Shown: positions 9,261-17,151 of the stretch, one piece after another | Position numbering within the stretch: position 1 is the stretch's first letter | Layout: each line of letters starts with the position of its first letter | NCBI RefSeq assembly: GCF_002077945.1 | Contig: NZ_LVYD01000002.1 | Coordinates: forward strand, 62,001 to 126,000 | Direction: 5' to 3' | Source of the DNA: Niastella vici | GTDB taxonomy: Bacteria; Bacteroidota; Bacteroidia; Chitinophagales; Chitinophagaceae | Length of the DNA: 64,000 bases | The notes under the pieces: generated by a model | Told to the model about the DNA's origin: nothing | Databases searched by the model: none | Seen by the model: only the letters and a program-made list of their open reading frames with translations | Position numbers and translations under genes: made by a program

Positions 9261-9294
9261 GCGGCGTGTCTTTTCAAACGACGCGCCGTTTTTT
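9261..9294 (+). terminator. Intrinsic terminator after the Cys-rich lipoprotein gene
   Basis: 9262-9270 pairs with 9280-9288 (9 bp with one G-U), loop 9271-9279, followed by six T residues at 9289-9294. It starts 38 bp past the stop codon at 9223. Confidence 0.8.
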
Positions 9295-9348
9295 CTTCCA
9301 CCGCGCACAAGCGCCATTTTTTCTTCCACCGCGCGCAAGCGCCATTTT
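9283..9348. repeat. 28-bp tandem repeat, 2.4 copies, overlapping a terminator
   Basis: Copies at 9283-9310 and 9311-9338 differ at two positions, and a partial third copy is at 9339-9348. Each unit carries a gcgcc core, a T-run and ttcttccaccgcgc. The first unit is the 3' arm and T-tract of the terminator at 9261-9294, so the duplication copied half of a terminator into the leader of the next gene. Confidence 0.85.
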
Positions 9349-9355
9349 GATAATT

Positions 9356-10081
9356 ATGCTCAGGAAAGTTAGTGTGTATTTGCCGGTTCTTGTTTCACTT
9401 CTATTTACAGCGTGCCAGAAAGAATTACCTGTTTCAATCAATGATTACAAAACACTCGGCTCTTCTGCTCACGATCTCCTTTCATCTGCTGTTTATACCG
9501 CCCTGCGTATAGAAATAAATTACTTACCTGGCTATGAACCCGACAATGCTTCATTAAACAACCTGAGGATCTTTTTACAGAATTACCTGAACAAACCGGA
9601 CGGCATAGTTATCGCAACAAACCTTATAGCTGCCAGTGGGAAAACCGCATTGAGCCTGAGTGATATTGTAGCTATAGAGAAGAAAAACCGGCTTGAATTT
9701 ACTGAAGGCAATACCATTGCGGTTCATATATTAATTGTTGACGCTGATTATACCGACTCAAATGACCTGGGCATCTCTTACTGGAACACCTCTTTTTGTC
9801 TTTTTGGTAAAGCTATCTATGCAAATTCGGGGAACAGCGCACAGGTGAGCAGAACAAACTTACTAAGCACCCTACTTGAGCATGAGTTTGGTCATTTATT
9901 AGGATTGGTAGGCCAGGGCTCCCCTGAACAAAGCCCGCACCACGATGCATTGAATAGTTTACATTGCAGCAACTCCAATTGCCTGATGTATTCGTTAATA
10001 GAAACGAATCCTGTATCTGCCGTTATTCCCTCTTTCGACGCTGATTGCCTTGCTGATCTCAGGGCCAATGGCTCAAAATAA
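9356..10081 (+). CDS. Putative zinc metalloprotease lipoprotein (metzincin-like)
   Basis: I start at 9356 because the product then opens MLRKVSVYLPVLVSLLFTAC, a lipoprotein signal. The longer frame from 9266 would run through the tandem repeat. The 241-residue protein has HEFGHLLGL at residues 176-184, the HExxHxxG zinc motif. The usual third histidine three residues after the Gly is absent; the next candidate is HHD at about 195-197. NCLMYS near residue 212 resembles a Met-turn. A bacterial lipoprotein protease is the best call. The gene converges with the SDR gene at 10083 with only one base between stop codons. Confidence 0.7.
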   Translation: MLRKVSVYLPVLVSLLFTACQKELPVSINDYKTLGSSAHDLLSSAVYTALRIEINYLPGYEPDNASLNNLRIFLQNYLNKPDGIVIATNLIAASGKTALSLSDIVAIEKKNRLEFTEGNTIAVHILIVDADYTDSNDLGISYWNTSFCLFGKAIYANSGNSAQVSRTNLLSTLLEHEFGHLLGLVGQGSPEQSPHHDALNSLHCSNSNCLMYSLIETNPVSAVIPSFDADCLADLRANGSK

Positions 10082-10082
10082 T

Positions 10083-10862
10083 TCACAACGCCCTGTCAAG
10101 ATGCGTATACCCGCCATCCACGTGGATCAGTTGTCCCGTTGTGTGGCCCGACCTTTCTGATAAAAGAAATACCACCATGGCAGCGATCTCTTCTGTTGTT
10201 GTCATTCTTTTTCCCAGGGGTATTTTGTCCTTAATGGATCGCAGTTTTTCTTCGGGATTGGGCAAGGACCTGATCCAGCTTTCATACAGCGGGGTATAAC
10301 ACTCAGCCACAATAACGGCATTTACCCTGATGCCGTAAGGCAATAATTCCACGGCCCATTCCCTGGTCAGCGCATTGCGCCCGCCGTTGGCAGCAGCATA
10401 GGCAGAGGTTCCCCCCTGCCCTGTTTCTGCTGTTTTTGAACTTATATTGACTATACTTCCCTTCGACCTTTTTAATTCGGGCAACGCAAAATGCCCCATC
10501 AGGTAATAATGCACCAGGTTACGATGCAAGCTTTCCATGAACTTTGTGTAAGAACCATCTTCCAGGCCAACCCCATCGTTCACGCCGGCATTATTGACCA
10601 ATCCATCAATACAACCAAACTGTTTCACTACCATTTTAATTGCCTGCTCACAATCCTCGGGCCGGGTAAGCTCAGCCACTACCTGGAAGGCCTGTGCGCC
10701 CGCAGCTATTATGGCTGAAACAGCATGCTGATTATCCTCTTCATGATGGCCAACGATCACGGGTACAGCACCTTCTGCAGCCAATGTTTTTACAATTCCA
10801 TTTCCTATTCCTCTTGCACCACCGGTTACGATGATGACCTTATCCTTTAATCCCAGATCCAT
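10083..10862 (-). CDS. SDR oxidoreductase, L-fucose dehydrogenase-like, catalytic Lys replaced
   Basis: The best match is L-fucose dehydrogenase of the non-phosphorylative pathway (L-fucose to L-fucono-1,5-lactone with NAD(P)). TGGARGIG (13-20) binds the cofactor, NNAG is at 90-93, ISS at 140-142, and the C-terminus ends HTTGQLIHVDGGYTHLDRAL as in that subfamily. Tyr155 is present, but the position four after it, the catalytic Lys of YxxxK, is Asn159 (codon AAC). The protein is otherwise full length (259 residues). It is the last gene of the fucP arm, 68 bp after the lactate dehydrogenase gene. It could be active through another base, have changed role, or be inactive. Confidence 0.85.
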   Translation of the reverse strand: MDLGLKDKVIIVTGGARGIGNGIVKTLAAEGAVPVIVGHHEEDNQHAVSAIIAAGAQAFQVVAELTRPEDCEQAIKMVVKQFGCIDGLVNNAGVNDGVGLEDGSYTKFMESLHRNLVHYYLMGHFALPELKRSKGSIVNISSKTAETGQGGTSAYAAANGGRNALTREWAVELLPYGIRVNAVIVAECYTPLYESWIRSLPNPEEKLRSIKDKIPLGKRMTTTEEIAAMVVFLLSERSGHTTGQLIHVDGGYTHLDRAL

Positions 10863-10930
10863 ATATTTTAAACAATAGTCTTTTTGTTGAGAGTATAATT
10901 TTTATCGCCCGAAGCACAGGCCACCCCATT

Positions 10931-12079
10931 TTACAGGACAAGGCGCGCAGGGAGATCGCTGATCTTTTCGCAACAAAGCTGCTCCATTACCTGTTTCAAT
11001 TGCGTTTTCAGGATCGCAATGGTATGATCGCCGCCTGCCGTCCCCAATGCGGCCACCCCATACATGAACGACCGGCCCATGAAAGTAAATTCTGCACCCG
11101 CAGCCATGGCCCTTGCTACATCGGGCCCCGACCGAACGCCACTGTCCATCATGATCTTTATCTTTCCTTTGTATTTTTCTGCAATGGGTTGAAGCGATCT
11201 GATGGCCGATTGCCCTGCATCCAATTGCCGGCCGCCATGATTGGATACAATAATTCCATCCAATCCCATTTCAATGGCCATGGCCGTATCTTCTTCGCTG
11301 GCCACACCTTTCAATACAATTTTTCCTTTCCACTTATCTCTGATTGTTGCAATCTTCTCTTTGTTTAGCCGGCCTGAAAATGTGCGGTTCATAAACAACC
11401 CCAGCTGCTTCATGTTCAACCCTTTTGGCATATAGGGTTGAAGCGTGGCAAACCCGGGTGTTCCATGATATAACGTATTTAATGCCCAGTTGGGTTTACC
11501 TGCTATTTGCAACATATTTTTTACCGTCATCCTGGGCGGCATGGCCAACCCATTCCGGATATCCCTTGGCCGAAAACCAAATGAGGGTACATCGCATAGC
11601 AACACCAGCACTGAATAATTCGCCACAGCCAGTCTTTTTAAAATATCATCCCGCAATGGGTCTTCTGCCGGATGATACAACTGGTACCATGCTTTTCCTT
11701 CAGTGAGCTCACTTATTCGCTCAATGGAAGAAGTAGTAACTGTGCTTAAAATAAAAGGAATGTTATGCTGCAGCGCCGCTTTGGCCAGGATCTCCGGTGA
11801 ATTGGGCCATATCAGTCCCTGCAATCCTACCGGAGCAATCCCGAACGGGGCATCGTACACATGGCCGAATAATTCTGTTTTAAGATCGGCATTTGCATAA
11901 CTGTTAAGATAACGGGGAACCAGCTCTACCTGTCTTAACTCATCGGTGTTCTTATAAAGATTTACATCTTCATTACAACCCCCATCCAAATATTCAAAGG
12001 CGAATTTAGGTATGCGCTTTGCCGCTTTCTTCCTTAGGTCGTCTATTGAAGGATATTTTGTATTATATGGCCAGTTCAT
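10931..12079 (-). CDS. FMN-dependent L-lactate dehydrogenase (alpha-hydroxy acid oxidase family)
   Basis: This 382-residue protein of the LldD/glycolate oxidase family would oxidise L-lactate (or a related 2-hydroxy acid) to pyruvate, passing electrons to quinone or cytochrome. FMN-barrel signatures are present: FEYLDGGCNEDV (28-39), APVGLQGL (82-89) and the active-site SNHGGRQLD (279-287, catalytic His281), then MDSGVRSGPDVARAMAAGAEFTFMGR. Its place between fucose-catabolic genes fits the route, which ends in pyruvate plus L-lactate. It is 18 bp downstream of the UxaA-family gene. Confidence 0.9.
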   Translation of the reverse strand: MNWPYNTKYPSIDDLRKKAAKRIPKFAFEYLDGGCNEDVNLYKNTDELRQVELVPRYLNSYANADLKTELFGHVYDAPFGIAPVGLQGLIWPNSPEILAKAALQHNIPFILSTVTTSSIERISELTEGKAWYQLYHPAEDPLRDDILKRLAVANYSVLVLLCDVPSFGFRPRDIRNGLAMPPRMTVKNMLQIAGKPNWALNTLYHGTPGFATLQPYMPKGLNMKQLGLFMNRTFSGRLNKEKIATIRDKWKGKIVLKGVASEEDTAMAIEMGLDGIIVSNHGGRQLDAGQSAIRSLQPIAEKYKGKIKIMMDSGVRSGPDVARAMAAGAEFTFMGRSFMYGVAALGTAGGDHTIAILKTQLKQVMEQLCCEKISDLPARLVL

Positions 12080-12097
12080 GATCAGTTATTCAGTTTA

Positions 12098-13753
12098 TCA
12101 AAGTGAAACGCCCCGCTTCCAGGGAATAAAATCATCCTGCCCCAATTGCACCGCTTTAGGTATTTCTTCGCCACTGGCTGCCCTGATGCAATACTCCAGT
12201 ATTTCAGCGCCCATTTGTTCAATGGTCTTCTCGCCCCTGATAATACTTCCGGTGTCAATATCAATGATATCGCTCATCCTGGTTGCCAGTGCGGTATTAG
12301 TGGCCACTTTAATGGTTGGGCACACCGGATTACCGGTAGGCGTACCTAACCCCGTTGTGAATAAAATGAGGGTAGCACCGGAAGCTGCCTTACCGGTAGT
12401 AGCCTCTACATCATTGCCGGGCGTGCATACCAGGTTCAATCCGGCCTTTGTGGCCGGCTCCGTATAATCCAGCACATCTTCAACCGGTGATGTTCCACCT
12501 TTTTTCGCTGCACCGGTTGATTTAATGGCATCGGTGATCAAACCATCTTTAATATTTCCCGGCGAAGGATTCATATGAAAGCCGGAACCGAGTTTTTGCG
12601 CCAGCTCGTTATAAGACTCCATCAGGTATATGAACCTGCTGGCAATTTCTTTATTTACACACCGGTCAAGCAGCATCTGTTCGGCCCCGCAAAGCTCCGG
12701 GAACTCTGCCAGCAATACTTTTCCGCCCAGCGCCGCCAGCAGATCTGAAGTATAACCAACGGCAGGGTTAGCCGAAATGCCACTGAAGCCATCACTGCCG
12801 CCACATTTTACGCCAATGGTAAGCGCACTGAGCGGAGCCGGTTTCCTTTCAATTTGATTGATGCGGATCAGTCCTTCAAAAGTTTTTTGAATGGCCTGGG
12901 AAATCAACTGTTCCTCACTTTCCATTTTCTGCTGCTCGAATACAAAAAGGGGCTTATCAAATGAAGGATTGCGGTTATGCAGATCGGTTAAAAAATTCTT
13001 TACCTGTAAATGCTGGCACCCCAGACTCAACACTGTTACGCCACCTACATTAGGATGGTCGGCATAGGCCGCCAGCAGGGCGCTTAAAGTGGCTGCATCC
13101 TGGCGGGTACCGCCACAGCCCCCGGGATGGTTGAGGAATTTAATGCCATCTACATTGGCAAATACCCGATCGGCACTATTGGTATTTACAGGATGAAAGC
13201 TGACGGATCCAGGTTCCTGTCCGGTTTTATAGGCTGTTAGCAGCTCTTTGGTGTAACGTTCGTACTTATTGCTTTGCGCATAGCCCAGCTCTTTGAGCAT
13301 GGCATCTTTAATGATGTCGAGGTTGCGGTTCTCGCAAAAAACCATCGGTACAAACAGCCAGTAATTGGCGGTGCCCACCCGGCCATCGGAACGATGGTAA
13401 CCCTGGAAGGTCCTGTTCCGGAACTGAGTTACATCCGGCGCCTGCCAGGGCTGTGTGAACCCATTATAAACATAGGCATTGGCCGCATGATGGGTATTGG
13501 CAGTTGTCATTAAAGAACCCTGCGCAACCTCGTGTTGTGTTTTACCTACCAGGGTGCCATACATGATCACATCATCTCCATGCTTCATATCATGGATAAA
13601 GAATTTATGCTTGGCCGCAATTGCATCAAGGAGCACCAACTCAACTCCATTGTGCTGAACAGCTGCACCTTTCGGCAGGTCTGTAAGCGCTACCAGCACA
13701 TTATCGCCGGGATGTATTTGCAGAAATGACTGTTGACCGTTTTTATTATTCAT
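12098..13753 (-). CDS. UxaA-family altronate/galactarate dehydratase homologue
   Basis: The 551-residue protein has both halves of the family: an N-terminal SAF-like domain (about 1-95) and the C-terminal dehydratase domain with GGCGGTRQDA, ALTIGVKCGGSDGFSG and CTPGNDVEATTGKAASGATLILFTTGLGTPTGNP. Family enzymes remove water from sugar acids such as altronate and galactarate. In Campylobacter jejuni a UxaA-like pair belongs to the fucose locus. Here a true enolase-type fuconate dehydratase is also encoded (17931), so this protein may act on another acid or at a later step. It sits 4 bp after fucP and 18 bp before the lactate dehydrogenase gene, so it is part of the fucose operon. Confidence 0.88.
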   Translation of the reverse strand: MNNKNGQQSFLQIHPGDNVLVALTDLPKGAAVQHNGVELVLLDAIAAKHKFFIHDMKHGDDVIMYGTLVGKTQHEVAQGSLMTTANTHHAANAYVYNGFTQPWQAPDVTQFRNRTFQGYHRSDGRVGTANYWLFVPMVFCENRNLDIIKDAMLKELGYAQSNKYERYTKELLTAYKTGQEPGSVSFHPVNTNSADRVFANVDGIKFLNHPGGCGGTRQDAATLSALLAAYADHPNVGGVTVLSLGCQHLQVKNFLTDLHNRNPSFDKPLFVFEQQKMESEEQLISQAIQKTFEGLIRINQIERKPAPLSALTIGVKCGGSDGFSGISANPAVGYTSDLLAALGGKVLLAEFPELCGAEQMLLDRCVNKEIASRFIYLMESYNELAQKLGSGFHMNPSPGNIKDGLITDAIKSTGAAKKGGTSPVEDVLDYTEPATKAGLNLVCTPGNDVEATTGKAASGATLILFTTGLGTPTGNPVCPTIKVATNTALATRMSDIIDIDTGSIIRGEKTIEQMGAEILEYCIRAASGEEIPKAVQLGQDDFIPWKRGVSL

Positions 13754-13757
13754 ACTC

Positions 13758-15026
13758 TTAACTATGTGATAATTGAACTTTTATATCCTGGGCATCCCTG
13801 TTTGCCACCAGGCGAAGCGCAAACCAGGTAACTGCCATAAAGCATACTGCCGGAACGGCATAGGCCATTTTAATGTTGAACAGGTCAGAAACCCTTCCCA
13901 TCACCAGTGGCAAAACGGCTCCGCCTACAATTGCCATGATCAAAAAAGAAGAAGCCTGTTTTGTTTTTCCACCAAGCCCCGCAAGACTTAAAGAGAATAT
14001 GGTCGGGAACATAATTGACATAAAAAATTGTAAGGCAACCAGTGCATAAATGCCGGCCATACTTTTATTCATGATCACTACCAACAGCAGGGTTATACCA
14101 ATGAGGCTATAAGTCAACAACAGGCGGGCGGCGGAAATATATTGCATTAGAAAAGTCCCAATAAACCGGCCACCCATAAATGCAAACAAAGCTGCAGACA
14201 AATACATGGCGGCTACTTTTTCATCCATTCCAGTTACATATCCTGCATAGCGAATGAAAAAGCTGCCTACCCCTACCTGTGCGCCTACATAAAAGAACTG
14301 AGCCATTACCCCGCGAACAAAATTCTTTTCCTTCCATATACTGCCTTTATTGTCAATTTGGGTATTTTTTGATTCGGCAATTTCGGGGAGCGCCGTTTTC
14401 CAGATCAACAAGGCTACCAGTAAAACAACAACGCCTATAATAACATAGGGCAACTGAACAGCGCTGGCTTCTTTCGTAAGGTAACTGTTCAATGCTTCGG
14501 CCGGCATGCTTTGTTTCTCACTTTCTGACAGGCTGTTTCCTGATAAAATAAAAGTACCGCCTATCAGTGGCGCCAGGGTAGCCGCCAGCCCATTAAAAGA
14601 TTGCGCGAAGTTGAGCCGCGAAGTTGCGTTGCTTTCATCGCCCAATGCATTGATATACGGGTTGGCGGCCGTTTCTAAAAAAGTAAGTCCGCTGGCTATT
14701 ACAAACAATGCCAACAGGAACAGGCTAAAGTTCCGGATGCCTGCGGCCGGATAAAACAAAAAGGCGCCCAACGCAAATAACAAAAGCCCTAACACAATAC
14801 CACCTTTATAACCATACTTCTTCATGAAAGCACCCGCCGGGTATGCAATAAGAAAATAGGCAATAAAGAAAGAGCTGTCGATCAGTGCCGACTGCATATC
14901 GGTAAGCTGACAGGCCTTTTTTAGATGTGGAATTAAAATGGGGTTCAGGTTATGGGCAAAGCCCCATAAAAAGAACAAAGATGTAATTAAAACAATCGGC
15001 AGTTTGTACTGGCTGCTTTTTTTCAT
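13758..15026 (-). CDS. fucP: L-fucose:H+ symporter (MFS)
   Basis: This 12-helix inner-membrane transporter of 422 residues matches FucP closely: FFLWGFAHNLNPILIPHLKKACQL near the N-terminus and GLTFLETAANPYINALG in the fourth to fifth helices, the FucP/GluP signature. It would import L-fucose with a proton. It is the first gene of the minus-strand fucose operon (fucP, uxaA-like, lactate dehydrogenase, SDR). A TAGTTTTG box and a palindrome lie directly in front of its ATG, so it is the point of transcriptional control. Confidence 0.93.
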   Translation of the reverse strand: MKKSSQYKLPIVLITSLFFLWGFAHNLNPILIPHLKKACQLTDMQSALIDSSFFIAYFLIAYPAGAFMKKYGYKGGIVLGLLLFALGAFLFYPAAGIRNFSLFLLALFVIASGLTFLETAANPYINALGDESNATSRLNFAQSFNGLAATLAPLIGGTFILSGNSLSESEKQSMPAEALNSYLTKEASAVQLPYVIIGVVVLLVALLIWKTALPEIAESKNTQIDNKGSIWKEKNFVRGVMAQFFYVGAQVGVGSFFIRYAGYVTGMDEKVAAMYLSAALFAFMGGRFIGTFLMQYISAARLLLTYSLIGITLLLVVIMNKSMAGIYALVALQFFMSIMFPTIFSLSLAGLGGKTKQASSFLIMAIVGGAVLPLVMGRVSDLFNIKMAYAVPAVCFMAVTWFALRLVANRDAQDIKVQLSHS

Positions 15027-15042
15027 ATAACGTAATCGTTAT
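15027..15042. promoter_or_regulatory. Palindromic operator candidate at the fucP start
   Basis: ATAACGTAATCGTTAT has perfect 6-bp arms (ATAACG/CGTTAT) around TAAT. It directly abuts the fucP ATG and lies 1 bp downstream of the -7 box at 15044-15051, so it would cover the transcription start. That position suits a repressor. No cognate regulator is identified. Confidence 0.5.
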
Positions 15043-15043
15043 C

Positions 15044-15051
15044 CAAAACTA
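15044..15051 (-). promoter_or_regulatory. -7 box of the fucP operon promoter
   Basis: On the minus strand the bases read TAGTTTTG, a perfect match to the Bacteroidota -7 element TAnnTTTG. There is no clear TTTG -33 element upstream, which fits a promoter dependent on an activator such as the adjacent AraC proteins. The predicted leader is under 20 nt. Confidence 0.55.
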
Positions 15052-15081
15052 GTCTTAAGTCGCTTTTTATACTACCATCAT

Positions 15082-15118
15082 TTTACCCACTATTTACGCT
15101 ATGTTATCATGCTGACGG
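15082..15118. repeat. AraC-site candidate, copy A (upstream of fucP)
   Basis: TTTACCCA, 8 bp, GCTATGTTA, 4 bp, GCTGACGG. The same three blocks recur at 16093-16130 in front of the first AraC gene. This copy ends 30 bp upstream of the fucP -7 box, a usual place for an AraC activator. Confidence 0.5.
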
Positions 15119-15175
15119 CTGTTTTTGAATGCCGGAAGGTAGAATTATGTAAGTTTAAAAGACGATGGCAACCCC

Positions 15176-16069
15176 TCAGCCTTCTACCTTCTGATAAAAT
15201 GCCCGGTATTGCAGCGGGGTCTTTTTAGTGATGAGCTTGAAATGCTTATTGAAATTCGAAAAACTGTTATAGCCGCATTCAAAACAAATTTCCGCAACGG
15301 GGGTTTCGCTTTCTGCCAGTAATTTACAGGCATGCCCTATGCGGATCTCAATTAAAAAGTTGGAGAATGATTTTTTGATCCTTGATTTAAAATACCGGCA
15401 AAATGCATTGGGACTTAAATGCGCCACTTCGGCAATTTCCTTCAGTGAAAGTTTATGATTAAAATGCCGCATGATATATTGACAAATGGCATTGATCCTT
15501 TCACTGTCTGAAGCGCTGAAATTTAAATAGGCATTTTGCCGGCAAATTGTTTTTGTATGCTTTGAATTGGCAATAAGGTCCATGATCTCAATAAGCAGCA
15601 GGATCCTTTTTGTTGAGGAGGCAGTCAGCAATTCCTGCATCAAATGCATAATGGCTGATTTTGTATTGCCGCTTATTCTGATGCCCTGTTTTGCCTTTTT
15701 AAATAATGTCAGTAAAATTTTATTCTCGGGCAAATTGAAAAAATCTTTACCAAAGCAGTTTTGCGTAAAATGAATAACATACGCTTCACAGGCGGAAGCT
15801 GCTTTTTTTGAAAAATATTTCTCATCACTTCGCCAAAGATGCGGCATATTTTCCCCCACCAGGATCATATCGCCGCTTTTGAAATAATGGATTGAATCTC
15901 CTATAAACTGTTTTCCGGTGCCTTTAATAATATATACCAGTTCTATTTCGGGATGATAATGCAGTTTGCTGAAAAAATACGGCACTACATCATGCCGGGC
16001 GCTGAACGAATGTTCAGGCTGCAGGTTAATTTTTAAGTGTTGTATATTATTGATGACCGTCTTTTTCAT
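15176..16069 (-). CDS. AraC-family transcriptional regulator, copy 1
   Basis: The 297-residue protein has an N-terminal cupin sensor (about 20-90, with LHYHPEIELVYIIKGTGKQFIGD) and a C-terminal pair of helix-turn-helices (about 195-290, with LSLKEIAEVAHLSPNAFCRYFKSRIKKSF and PVAEICFECGYNSFSNFNKHFK). It resembles the next gene along its length, indicating tandem duplication. Its position between the two fucose transcription units suggests control of fucose or fucoside use. A copy of the TTTACCCA/GCTATGTTA element lies in its own upstream region, suggesting autoregulation. Confidence 0.9.
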   Translation of the reverse strand: MKKTVINNIQHLKINLQPEHSFSARHDVVPYFFSKLHYHPEIELVYIIKGTGKQFIGDSIHYFKSGDMILVGENMPHLWRSDEKYFSKKAASACEAYVIHFTQNCFGKDFFNLPENKILLTLFKKAKQGIRISGNTKSAIMHLMQELLTASSTKRILLLIEIMDLIANSKHTKTICRQNAYLNFSASDSERINAICQYIMRHFNHKLSLKEIAEVAHLSPNAFCRYFKSRIKKSFSNFLIEIRIGHACKLLAESETPVAEICFECGYNSFSNFNKHFKLITKKTPLQYRAFYQKVEG

Positions 16070-16092
16070 GCTTATTGGTGATCTTACATCTA

Positions 16093-16130
16093 TTTACCCA
16101 TTTTTTGATGCTATGTTAACCGGCTAACGG
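16093..16130. repeat. AraC-site candidate, copy B (upstream of AraC copy 1)
   Basis: TTTACCCA, 9 bp, GCTATGTTA, 4 bp, GCTAACGG: the same blocks in the same order as at 15082-15118, with one extra base in the first spacer. It starts 23 bp upstream of the AraC copy 1 ATG and overlaps the last codons of AraC copy 2. Confidence 0.5.
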
Positions 16131-17006
16131 CGATCCTGCTTCAATCATTTTCCTGTATTCACTTGGTGTAACACCTTTTATTTCTTTAAAGAGCCGGTTA
16201 AAGTTTGACAGGCTGTTAAAGCCACAATCATATGCAAGATTTGCGATCTGGGTTTCTCCTTCAGTGATCAGCTTACACGCATGACCAATACGTATACTAT
16301 TTACAAATTCTATGAAAGTTTTTTGTGTACGGCTTTTAAAAAAACGGCAAAAGGCCTGTTTATTCATACATACCAGCGCACTCACGGCTTCCAGCTGTAT
16401 ATCCTTATTAAAATTGGTGAAAACATATTTAAACACTTTATCTATTCGGTCATTATCTTTTTCCTTATAGGTGTTGATATATCCATCACCGGCAAGCAGT
16501 TCATACTCTTTGGTTTCACATAAAACTTCCAATAGTCTGAAAAAAACAGTTAGCTGCGGCATGCCGGTCTTCTCAATCATTTCAAATAACAACCCTTTAA
16601 TTAAGTTCCTGGCCGCTCCATAAAATTTCATTCCGCGCTTTGCCCTGGCAAGTACAACACCCAGCTTGTTGCCGGGATGAAAACAGGCAAGCACGTCAAC
16701 CAGTTTATCCGGATTAAAAAATAACGCAATGGAACGTGCGTGTACCTGTGACCTGTCCAGTTCAAAATAATGCTTATCATTATGCCAAACATGCGGAATA
16801 TCAGAACCTAACAAAATAAGTTCGTCGCTTTGAAAACTTTCGATACTATCGCCTACAATACGTTTTCCCTCACTTTCCACCACATATACCAACTGGCATT
16901 CCTGGTGAAAATGAAACTCGGTTGAAAAATACGGCAGTTCAATAACCTTTACAGCAAAAACCGCCGCATCGCTGTTTTCGAATATTTTGGCAAAAACGGG
17001 CTTCAT
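16116..17006 (-). CDS. AraC-family transcriptional regulator, copy 2
   Basis: The 296-residue paralogue of the neighbouring gene has a cupin sensor (FHFHQECQLVYVVESEGKRIVGD, about 31-53) and a C-terminal AraC DNA-binding domain (about 190-288: IQLEAVSALVCMNKQAFCRFFKSRTQKTF, then QIANLAYDCGFNSLSNFNRLFK). It is first of the AraC pair, 46 bp upstream of copy 1, and divergent from the SDR-fucD operon. The 145-bp divergent region can be bound to control both. The two sensors differ enough to read different ligands. Confidence 0.9.
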   Translation of the reverse strand: MKPVFAKIFENSDAAVFAVKVIELPYFSTEFHFHQECQLVYVVESEGKRIVGDSIESFQSDELILLGSDIPHVWHNDKHYFELDRSQVHARSIALFFNPDKLVDVLACFHPGNKLGVVLARAKRGMKFYGAARNLIKGLLFEMIEKTGMPQLTVFFRLLEVLCETKEYELLAGDGYINTYKEKDNDRIDKVFKYVFTNFNKDIQLEAVSALVCMNKQAFCRFFKSRTQKTFIEFVNSIRIGHACKLITEGETQIANLAYDCGFNSLSNFNRLFKEIKGVTPSEYRKMIEAGSPLAG

Positions 17007-17085
17007 ATCTCCTTAAAATTAGCAGAAATCCTACATCCAAAGATAGACAATTGCTAATATTCAGTAAGAAATGGTCAACCCAACG

Positions 17086-17118
17086 TTTGTACAACCGCCC
17101 CTGGCAGCAATAACTTTA
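17086..17118 (+). promoter_or_regulatory. Promoter candidate of the SDR-fucD-symporter-GH29 operon
   Basis: TTTG at 17086-17089 and TAACTTTA at 17111-17118, 21 bp apart, resemble the Bacteroidota -33 (TTTG) and -7 (TAnnTTTG) boxes with one mismatch. The ATG follows 33 bp later. Confidence 0.4.
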
Positions 17119-17151
17119 CAGGCATAACGAATTGCTTACGAATACAATTCC

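Noticed and set aside
9283-9348. 28-bp repeats resembling CRISPR spacing
   Set aside because: The copies are directly tandem with no spacers, number only 2.4 and contain a terminator T-run. No cas genes are nearby.
17081-17092. CAACGTTTG at 17082-17089 as a further CGCA-type operator
   Set aside because: It lacks the central nCGn spacing and the outer CGC/GCG arms, and no TAnnTTTG box stands 24 bp away. It fits better as a -33 TTTG element.
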